DNA of 5,021 bases, from contig JAKEEN010000074.1 of the NCBI GenBank assembly GCA_022616575.1, positions 1 through 5,021 of the forward strand. The letters are read 5' to 3'. The position numbers were made by a program, and so were the translations under genes. The stretch is from Flammeovirgaceae bacterium (GTDB taxonomy: Bacteria; Bacteroidota; Bacteroidia; Cytophagales; Cyclobacteriaceae). This document shows positions 1-5,021 of the stretch, piece after piece. How positions within the stretch are numbered: position 1 is the stretch's first letter; every line of letters begins with the position of its first letter. Under the pieces are notes generated by a model that was not told where the DNA came from, made no database searches, and saw only the letters and a program-made list of their open reading frames with translations.

Positions 1-100
1 AGCACCCTGGATCAATAATCACGGATTCACGCGTCTCATCAAACAACACACTGGTGTTTTCCATAAAAGGGTTGAACTCGAAAGTTTTTACTTGCAGCAT
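1..100 (-). CDS. MBL-fold metallo-hydrolase (glyoxalase II-like), N-terminal fragment cut by the left edge
   Basis: The minus strand, read from an ATG at 100-98, gives 33 codons without a stop before the window ends. The peptide starts MLQVKTFEFNPF and continues MENTSVLFDE and VIIDPGC. The pattern F-N-P-F-x-E-N-T-x-V-L-x-D-E, then I-I-D-P-G-C, is the usual opening of small MBL-fold hydrolases of the glyoxalase II-like group: two beta strands leading to the DPG turn. In the family, the zinc-binding HxHxDH motif follows some 25-30 residues later, which here lies outside the window, so catalytic competence cannot be judged. Such proteins hydrolyse thioesters or related substrates in the cytoplasm; the substrate here is unknown. 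A second in-frame ATG at 64-62 is possible, but it would drop the conserved F-N-P-F segment, so the upstream ATG is preferred. The gene is divergent from the oxidoreductase at 167. Family assignment is fairly secure; the exact subfamily is inference. Confidence 0.82.
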   Translation of the reverse strand, partial: MLQVKTFEFNPFMENTSVLFDETRESVIIDPGC

Positions 101-166
101 GCCAAATGAGAGTTCAAAAATAAATCGGATTTTTGTCTTTTATTGTTTTTTCGATTCTTTATTAAG
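101..166. promoter_or_regulatory. Divergent intergenic region, candidate Bacteroidota-type promoters
   Basis: This 66-base AT-rich gap separates two divergent starts (minus at 100, plus at 167), so it should carry promoters for both. On the minus strand, 122-115 reads TATTTTTG, a full match to the Bacteroidota -7 consensus TAnnTTTG, which would place transcription start only about 8-10 bases before the ATG. On the plus strand, 128-135 reads GATTTTTG, one base off the same consensus, about 30 bases before the ATG at 167. No convincing -33 TTG partner is seen at the usual 19-21 base spacing for either. No Shine-Dalgarno sequence precedes either start, as is normal for the phylum. In such AT-rich DNA, chance matches are likely. 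Confidence 0.35.
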
Positions 167-1234
167 ATGCCTGATTCTGTGGATTACATCATTGTTGGAC
201 AAGGCCTTGCCGGCTCAGCGCTGGCGATGCATTTATTTAGCATGAAAAAGAAGTTTGTTGTGATTGACAACCCATCAGGCAACCGGTCAACGGTGGTGGC
301 TGCCGGGCTTTTTAACCCACTAACAGGAAAAGAAATTAAAAAGACATGGGAAGCTGATTCGATTTTTCCATACCTGCATGAATTTTACCAGTCATGTGAG
401 CGCATAACAGGTAAAAAGTTTTTTTTTCAAGTCCCGATTTATCGGCCCTTTCTTTCAGTTGAGGAACAAAATGAATGGATGGCTAAAAGTAACGAGGTAA
501 TTTTTAAAGGTTATGTTAAGGAAATTTTTACAAAGCCAGAGTATAAAGAAGTAAAAAACTCCTATGGCGGAATCCTCCTCAATCATTCAGGCTATCTGGA
601 TACGAATGCATACATTCAGGCAGTAAGAGAATTTTTAAAAACACAGAATGCGTTTAGGCAGGAAGAATTTACAGAAAACGAAATTCAATTTGAAAATGAA
701 ACTGTGGTCTATCAAAATCTGCCGGTAAAAGCAATACTATTTTGCCAGGGAACTTATAGTTTATCATCAAAGTATTGGAAATGGATGCCGATCCGGTCCA
801 TGAAAGGCGAAACTTTAAAGATAAAATTAGCTAGCGGCCTTAAAATAATTCCCAACCGGGGCGTTTATGTAGTTCCATCAAGTGATGGTAGTATGGTTGG
901 GGCAACCTATAATTATCACGATAAAAGTGAATCAATTACCAACGATGCAAAAATTGAATTAACTGGAAAACTACGAGACCTTTTAAACTTGGAATTTGAA
1001 ATTGTCAATCAGAAATGGGGTCTAAGGCCTACCACCCCCGACCGAAGGCCCATGCTCGGAAAGCACCCTGAAATAAATCAATTTGTTATTTTTAATGGTT
1101 TAGGAACCAAAGGTGTAAGCTTAGCACCCTACATGGCAAAAACCCTCATTAATTACTTAGAAAAAGGGATTGCCATAAACAAAGCGGTCGATATTAGCCG
1201 TTATTATTCATTATATTCGAGGTTTGTATCATGA
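167..1234 (+). CDS. FAD-dependent oxidoreductase, DAO (glycine/D-amino-acid oxidase-like) family
   Basis: The 355-residue product is a probable cytoplasmic flavoenzyme that oxidises an amine or amino-acid-like substrate; the substrate cannot be told from sequence. Residues 7-16 (YIIVGQGLAG) form the Rossmann GxGxxG that binds FAD, and the second strand ends in FVVID with Asp34 to hold the ribose. AAGLFNP at 45-51 fits the substrate/FAD loop of the family. A second strand-glycine element (LFCQG, near 191-195) corresponds to the usual 'AxG' after the inserted domain. GVYVVPSSDGSMVGAT (232-247) and WGLRPTTPDRRPMLG (284-298), followed by NGLGTKG (310-316) and AP (320-321), are the C-terminal DAO signature. 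The length suits a simple DAO protein without fusion. The frame is open further upstream to a TTG at 143, but ATG 167 is chosen because the Rossmann strand starts six residues later, as usual. The stop overlaps the next ATG by four bases (ATGA), so it is probably in one operon with the outer-membrane protein. Family is secure, substrate is not. Confidence 0.9.
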   Translation: MPDSVDYIIVGQGLAGSALAMHLFSMKKKFVVIDNPSGNRSTVVAAGLFNPLTGKEIKKTWEADSIFPYLHEFYQSCERITGKKFFFQVPIYRPFLSVEEQNEWMAKSNEVIFKGYVKEIFTKPEYKEVKNSYGGILLNHSGYLDTNAYIQAVREFLKTQNAFRQEEFTENEIQFENETVVYQNLPVKAILFCQGTYSLSSKYWKWMPIRSMKGETLKIKLASGLKIIPNRGVYVVPSSDGSMVGATYNYHDKSESITNDAKIELTGKLRDLLNLEFEIVNQKWGLRPTTPDRRPMLGKHPEINQFVIFNGLGTKGVSLAPYMAKTLINYLEKGIAINKAVDISRYYSLYSRFVS

Positions 1235-4200
1235 TGGTGGCAGCGAGAATTTTCCTTATCCTCCTATTTACGGGATCGGGCATTTTAGCCCTTGCGCAGC
1301 GGGCGCAAGAAGTATTTGGCAAAAACCGGATTCAGTACCGGGCATTTGAATGGCATTATATAAGTGGGGAAAATTTTGACCTCTATTATTATGACGCTCG
1401 CAGGCAAACAGCGACTGAAGCCCTTCAATACTTAGAAGCAGAATTTGACCGCATCACTGACCTGATTGGATACCCGCCCTACTTCAAAACAAAAGTCTTT
1501 TTATACAACTCGCTGGCAGATTTGCGTCAGAGCAACGTTGGGTTGAATGACAACCCGTATACACTCGGAGGTGAAACAGTGTTTATCAAACCCTATGTGG
1601 AAGTAGCGCATTTAGGAACCGCCCAGGAGTTAAAAGAAGAGCTTCTCTATAAAATTTCTGACCTTATGATCAATGAGATGATGTACGGGGGAAATTTAAA
1701 AGATGTATTCCAAAGTTCATTTCTGATGAATATTCCCGAGTGGTTTGTGAGCGGGGCCTCCTTATATGTATCAAAAGGGTGGACTGTTGAAATGGATGAT
1801 TTTATCAGGCAATTAATCAAGACAAAACGTGCAAAAAAATTCACCCGTCTCACTGGCAATGAAGCAGCTTTTGTGGGGCAATCCATTTGGAATTACATAG
1901 CAGAAAAGTATGGTAAAAGCAGTGTAGCCAATATCCTCAATTATACCCGGCTTACCCGAAACGAGGAGAAATCTGTGCTTATAACACTGGGTGTAAGTTA
2001 TAAGCAACTGGTTAGCGATTGGCATAAATACTATGCAAACATGGAAGACCAGGTAAGCAAATCGTACCTGGGTACTGCTGATTCGTTACGAACGATCAAA
2101 GCAGACCGGCATACTCAATTAACTACTATTAAAGTAAGCCCGGATGGCAACAGTATCGCTTATGCAGAAAATAATCGCGGCAAATACGTGGTAAAAGTAC
2201 AATCAATCTATAGCGGTAAAGACAAAACAATTTTGCGTGGGGGTAGTAAAGTGATTGGCCAGCGGGTGGACTACAGTTTACCAATCATAAGCTGGGTCGA
2301 TCTCAATACATTGGGAGTCATAGCCGTAAAAAACGGGTTGTACAATTTTTGGCTTTATGACTTAAGCACGAACACAAAAATACCACGGGAACTGGAACGC
2401 TTTAGCAATATTCGCAGTATTGACTTTTCAAGCAATGGAAGGCTGGCCGTTCTGAGCGCAGATGCCGAAGGGCAGAATGATTTGTATTTACTGAGCACTC
2501 GCAGAGACCGGATCAGGCGATTGACCAATGATGATTTTGATGATCTCGATCCATCTTTTATTCCAGGTTCCAGTAAAATTGTATTTAGCTCTAACCGGAC
2601 GCTTGATACCCTTAAACCGGGATACAAAAAAAGCCTGACAGAACTTACTGATAATCATAATCTTTTCTTGTTTGATCTGGACTCAACAACGAATGTGCTG
2701 ACGCGTGTTACCAATACGTTAAGCAAAGATTTTGATCCGATAGCCTTAAATGAAGATGTGTTCTATTATCTCAGTGACCAGCGAGGCATTATTAATTTAT
2801 TCAGGTACCAGCGATCAACAGGCATTTACAATCAGGTTACCAATTATTCTGCCAGCATTAAGAATTATGATTTGAATGCCAATCAAAACGTTCTGGCAAT
2901 GATCAGTACAACCGGTATGCGCGAGAATATTTTTGTTGATCGAAATTTTAATATAAACCGTCAGGTATTCACACCGTCAACAAGAAGAAAGGAATTGCAA
3001 CAGGCACGAGTGATTCAAGAGAGAAAAAAGCAAGAGGAAAATAAAAAGATGAGCGTAAAGGACCTGATCAATGCTCGCATGAAAGAGGTGCAAGGAATAC
3101 CCGACAGTGCCGGAGTTAAGCAGGACTCTGTGTTGACTCAACCAGATTCACTGACAATCATAACGCCTGATTCGATAGCCCTTGTAGTTGACACGGTGAA
3201 GCTGAATGCTGACTCGGTGTCGCAAAAACAACAAAATGTAGTGAGTACCGATAACTATGTCTTTGAGGATGAAGCAGTAAAACAGACCAGGCCGACTGAG
3301 TCGTTCCTGACACGCTATATGAAGGCGAGAGATAATACCCGTATTACAGGGCCGTTTCCGTACGAATCAAAATTCAGCGCCAACAATTTCATTACTTCTT
3401 TTTTGATCGACCCGCTTCGCGGATGGGGTGTGCAGATGGAGGTACAGATGAATGACATGCTGGAGAATTTCAGGATTAGCGGTGGTATTATGACCAGCAT
3501 TGATTTGCGCAATGGAGATGTGTTTGCCGAGTTTCAATATCTGCCGGCATGGATTGATTTCAGTGCAAGGTTTGATCGAAAAGGCATTCGATGGGATCCC
3601 TTCATAACACCTGAAAATGTAAATCAGCCGATTAGTACATTTCATTATTCACTCAACAGATTTGAGGTGGGCGCATCGGCACCGTTAAATGATCGTTTTA
3701 GAGTTGCTCTCAAGCCATTTGTGGCACACACACGCTCGGCAGATCAGGGAAGCAGCTACAATAGTGGTCAAGCCCTGGCTACACCAACTGATCATTTTTA
3801 TGCGGGCATTAATTCTGAATTCGTTTATGATAACTCGGTAAGCTCGGGGTTGAACATCATTGAAGGTACGCGCGGCAAGATTATGTTTACACATTATCAG
3901 GGGTTAGATAATGAAGACTTGAGTTTCAGCAGAATATCAGCAGACATACGCCACTACCAGCCTCTTTATAAAGAGATCGTGCTTGCAGTGCGTGGCTTTG
4001 CAGGTACTTTTTATGGCCGATCGCCAAAACTATTTCTCTTAGGAGGCATGGATAATTGGGCATTTAATGAAACTGACGTTTCTGGAAGAACCGCTAAAGG
4101 AGAATCTAATCCGCTTGGAATTACCGGTGAAAACCAGGATGTATTGTTCGTTGAATATGCAACCAGCGTCAGGGGGTTTGATTATGCAACACTGTTTGGC

Positions 4201-4560
4201 AACACAGCCATGCTGATGAACGCAGAGTTCCGCGTTCCGATTATACGTGCTTTAACCAATGCACCCATTACTTCAAACTTCTTCCGCAACCTGCAGTTTA
4301 TTGGTTTTTATGATATCGGCACAAGCTGGTCGGGCGAGCCTCCTTTTTCATCGGGTCAAAGTGTGAGCAATGCCGTGATTGATAGCCCGCCCTTTCAAAT
4401 CGAGATCAAGAATTTTCTTAACCCATGGATTTATAGTTATGGTGTCGGCATGCGCACAGTCATGTTGGGCTACTATATGAAGTTCGATTTGGCATGGCCG
4501 GTCCAAAACTATGAAGTGGGTAACCCACGGCTATTCGTTACCATTGGTATTGACTTCTGA
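1231..4560 (+). CDS. Large outer-membrane protein: degenerate peptidase-MA-like domain, TolB/PD40-like propeller, Omp85-like barrel
   Basis: The product is 1109 residues. Residues 1-22 look like a Sec signal peptide: Arg6, a hydrophobic core, then ALA before Gln23 as the likely cleavage site. Residues about 40-270 resemble a peptidase-MA-like (gluzincin) domain, with an MINEMMYGG helix (146-154) and IPEWFVSGASLY (168-179) where active members have HExxH and a P-W-x-x-E-G-x-A-x-Y element; the zinc ligands are missing. Residues about 290-575 carry PD40/TolB-like blades, with SPDG at 303-306, DPSFIPGSSKIVFSSNR at 440-456, DFDP at 500-503 and LSDQRG near 514-519. A charged, possibly helical linker (585-622) and a D-S/T-rich linker (623-673) follow, then a barrel-like region from about 711 to the end. 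That region contains VRGF (980-983), the Omp85-superfamily signature, then NAEFRVP, and it ends in an aromatic residue (IGIDF), as outer-membrane barrels do. No POTRA domain is apparent. It starts at 1231 or at the adjacent ATG at 1234. Role unknown; surface or periplasmic binding, or assembly, is inference. Confidence 0.85.
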   Translation: MMVAARIFLILLFTGSGILALAQRAQEVFGKNRIQYRAFEWHYISGENFDLYYYDARRQTATEALQYLEAEFDRITDLIGYPPYFKTKVFLYNSLADLRQSNVGLNDNPYTLGGETVFIKPYVEVAHLGTAQELKEELLYKISDLMINEMMYGGNLKDVFQSSFLMNIPEWFVSGASLYVSKGWTVEMDDFIRQLIKTKRAKKFTRLTGNEAAFVGQSIWNYIAEKYGKSSVANILNYTRLTRNEEKSVLITLGVSYKQLVSDWHKYYANMEDQVSKSYLGTADSLRTIKADRHTQLTTIKVSPDGNSIAYAENNRGKYVVKVQSIYSGKDKTILRGGSKVIGQRVDYSLPIISWVDLNTLGVIAVKNGLYNFWLYDLSTNTKIPRELERFSNIRSIDFSSNGRLAVLSADAEGQNDLYLLSTRRDRIRRLTNDDFDDLDPSFIPGSSKIVFSSNRTLDTLKPGYKKSLTELTDNHNLFLFDLDSTTNVLTRVTNTLSKDFDPIALNEDVFYYLSDQRGIINLFRYQRSTGIYNQVTNYSASIKNYDLNANQNVLAMISTTGMRENIFVDRNFNINRQVFTPSTRRKELQQARVIQERKKQEENKKMSVKDLINARMKEVQGIPDSAGVKQDSVLTQPDSLTIITPDSIALVVDTVKLNADSVSQKQQNVVSTDNYVFEDEAVKQTRPTESFLTRYMKARDNTRITGPFPYESKFSANNFITSFLIDPLRGWGVQMEVQMNDMLENFRISGGIMTSIDLRNGDVFAEFQYLPAWIDFSARFDRKGIRWDPFITPENVNQPISTFHYSLNRFEVGASAPLNDRFRVALKPFVAHTRSADQGSSYNSGQALATPTDHFYAGINSEFVYDNSVSSGLNIIEGTRGKIMFTHYQGLDNEDLSFSRISADIRHYQPLYKEIVLAVRGFAGTFYGRSPKLFLLGGMDNWAFNETDVSGRTAKGESNPLGITGENQDVLFVEYATSVRGFDYATLFGNTAMLMNAEFRVPIIRALTNAPITSNFFRNLQFIGFYDIGTSWSGEPPFSSGQSVSNAVIDSPPFQIEIKNFLNPWIYSYGVGMRTVMLGYYMKFDLAWPVQNYEVGNPRLFVTIGIDF
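3103..3216 (+). repeat. Periodic Asp-Ser/Thr linker within the outer-membrane protein
   Basis: Residues 625-662 of the 1109-residue protein contain six Asp-Ser or Asp-Thr pairs with Asp at 625, 632, 639, 647, 654 and 661, a spacing of 7, 7, 8, 7 and 7. The intervening residues are mostly Val, Leu, Ile, Thr, Gln and Pro. The codons differ between copies (GAC AGT, GAC TCT, GAT TCA, GAT TCG, GAC ACG, GAC TCG), so this is periodicity of the protein and not a recent DNA tandem repeat. It sits between the charged linker and the barrel, and is probably an extended or disordered periplasmic spacer. Confidence 0.6.
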
Positions 4561-4604
4561 AAATCGACCGGATAATCTTTATCTTTCGGAATTAATTTAT
4601 TTGC

Positions 4605-4934
4605 ATGATCAAATCCATGACGGGCTTCGGCCGCGCCACGTTCGATAACGGTAAGGTTCAACTTTCTGTAGAGGTGAAAAGCCTTAACTCAAAATTTCTA
4701 GACCTCAGCCTTCGCTTACCAAAAATTTTTTCCGAAAAAGAACTTGAGGTAAGAAATCTTATCAGCGAAAAATTAAAGCGTGGAAAAATTACTATCAACA
4801 TTGAATATCAACGCCAGGCCCAAAGTGAGATAGCGCAAACGTACAATGAAGCTCTGTTTATAGTTTATTATGCCGAGCTTAAAAAGTTAGCCGACAAAGA
4901 GCTGATCGTACGGGGCCACCACTTTGTCGGCTAA
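4605..4934 (+). CDS. yicC: YicC/YloC-family endoribonuclease, N-terminal part; 3' end replaced by foldback sequence
   Basis: The product opens MIKSMTGFGRA, the hallmark start of YicC-family proteins, followed by VEVKSLNSKFLDLSLRLP (about 23-40) and KLKRGKITINIEYQ (about 56-69), all typical of the YicC N-terminal domain. Characterised family members (E. coli YicC, B. subtilis YloC) are cytoplasmic endoribonucleases, and E. coli YicC was linked to small-RNA turnover. Family length is about 290 residues, with a second conserved C-terminal domain; here the frame stops after 109. Only residues 1-98, up to base 4899, look genuine. The last 11 residues, ELIVRGHHFVG, come from an inverted spacer and the reverse-complement arm. 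Read in the opposite orientation the spacer gives VVAPYDQLF after ADK, a much more family-like continuation. The gene starts 44 bases after the preceding stop; that gap shows no clear terminator. Identity is strong; truncation is probably artefactual. Confidence 0.88.
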   Translation: MIKSMTGFGRATFDNGKVQLSVEVKSLNSKFLDLSLRLPKIFSEKELEVRNLISEKLKRGKITINIEYQRQAQSEIAQTYNEALFIVYYAELKKLADKELIVRGHHFVG

Positions 4935-5021
4935 CTTTTTAAGCTCGGCATAATAAACTATAAACAGAGCTTCATTGTACGTTTGCGCTATCTCACTTTG
5001 GGCCTGGCGTTGATATTCAAT
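4800..5021. repeat. Perfect 100-bp inverted repeat (foldback) with 22-base spacer at the window end
   Basis: Bases 4800-4899 and 4922-5021 are exact reverse complements across all 100 positions, checked block by block; 4900 and 4921 (A and A) are the first non-pairing positions. The spacer is 4900-4921. The left arm is internal yicC coding sequence (residues 66-98 plus one base), so the right arm is a second, inverted copy of gene sequence and not an independent element. The right arm ends exactly where the window does, so its true length is unknown. The most likely cause is a snap-back chimera or a palindromic assembly path at a contig end; a real inverted duplication is possible but less likely. 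Confidence 0.97.
4887..5021 (-). pseudogene. Inverted partial copy of yicC (mirror of the plus-strand gene)
   Basis: Read from 5021 on the minus strand, the frame gives IEYQRQAQSEIAQTYNE and onward, identical to yicC residues 66-98. It then crosses the spacer as VVAPYDQLF, and ends VG-stop at 4889-4887 after re-entering the left arm in antisense. It has no start in the window and is not an independent gene. Its value is that its spacer reading probably shows the true yicC residues 99-107, which the plus-strand reading lacks. Confidence 0.7.

Noticed and set aside
143..166. Upstream TTG extension of the oxidoreductase by eight residues (MFFRFFIK).
   Set aside because: The ATG at 167 puts the Rossmann strand at the normal distance from the N-terminus, and the extension lies in the AT-rich promoter gap.
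54..245. Plus-strand open frame of 63 codons overlapping the first two genes.
   Set aside because: It runs antisense to the MBL-fold coding sequence and overlaps the conserved FAD-binding start in another frame; the product shows no recognisable motif.
1647..3894. Several minus-strand open frames of 65-92 codons inside the outer-membrane protein gene.
   Set aside because: They are antisense shadows of a long, well-supported coding region, overlap one another, and show no domain-like pattern.
4550..4604. Possible separate yicC promoter: TTG at 4550-4552, with TAATCTTT (4574-4581) or TATCTTTC (4580-4587).
   Set aside because: Neither element matches TAnnTTTG in full, and the better one has the wrong spacing to the TTG. 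In AT-rich DNA this is too weak to list.
4900..4921. Spacer containing AGCT, GATC, GTAC and GGCC in close succession, resembling a linker or adaptor.
   Set aside because: The minus-strand reading codes in frame for a plausible YicC continuation, so it is native gene sequence; the tetramers are coincidental.
4881..4940. Strong hairpin with a T-run on its far side that looks like a rho-independent terminator for yicC.
   Set aside because: It is simply the inner part of the 100-bp foldback; both sides are yicC coding sequence, and the pairing continues far beyond any terminator stem.
4800..5021. Foldback as a transposon end, integron site or natural hairpin telomere.
   Set aside because: The arms are ordinary yicC codons with no transposase, target duplication or resolvase signature, and a telomere inside yicC would destroy the gene. 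An artefact explains it more simply, though reads are needed to exclude a real end.

Overview
The window looks like a chromosomal segment from a Bacteroidota bacterium, probably of the Cytophagales type. The evidence is the moderate base composition with AT-rich gaps, the absence of Shine-Dalgarno sequences before the starts, a TAnnTTTG-like promoter element, and above all a large exported protein with a TolB-like propeller and an outer-membrane barrel of a style typical of that phylum. The right edge reads like the end of an assembled contig.

Layout from left to right. Bases 1-100 hold the first 33 codons, on the minus strand, of an MBL-fold (glyoxalase II-like) metallo-hydrolase that runs off the left edge. 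A 66-base divergent gap (101-166) separates it from a plus-strand pair. The first of the pair is a DAO-family FAD-dependent oxidoreductase (167-1234). Its stop overlaps, in ATGA, the start of a 1109-residue outer-membrane protein (1231-4560). That protein has a signal peptide, a degenerate peptidase-MA-like domain, a PD40/TolB-like propeller, a charged linker followed by a D-S/T-rich linker, and an Omp85-like C-terminal barrel with a VRGF motif. After 44 bases comes the N-terminal part of a YicC-family endoribonuclease gene (4605 onward).

The yicC gene does not finish. From 4922 to the last base the sequence is the exact reverse complement of 4800-4899 (100 of 100 bases), around a 22-base spacer. 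Read on the opposite strand, the spacer gives a more YicC-like continuation (VVAPYDQLF) than the plus-strand reading (ELIVRGHHFVG, then stop). The simplest reading is a snap-back or foldback chimera, or a palindromic path in an assembly graph, at a contig end. In that case the 109-residue yicC product is not real beyond about residue 98.

Functionally, the oxidoreductase and the outer-membrane protein are probably co-transcribed and translationally coupled, but nothing in the sequence says they share a pathway. The MBL hydrolase and YicC are common housekeeping-type neighbours. I see no mobile element, CRISPR array, tRNA or rRNA. The most unusual items are the terminal foldback, the apparently dead protease domain, and the POTRA-less propeller-barrel architecture.
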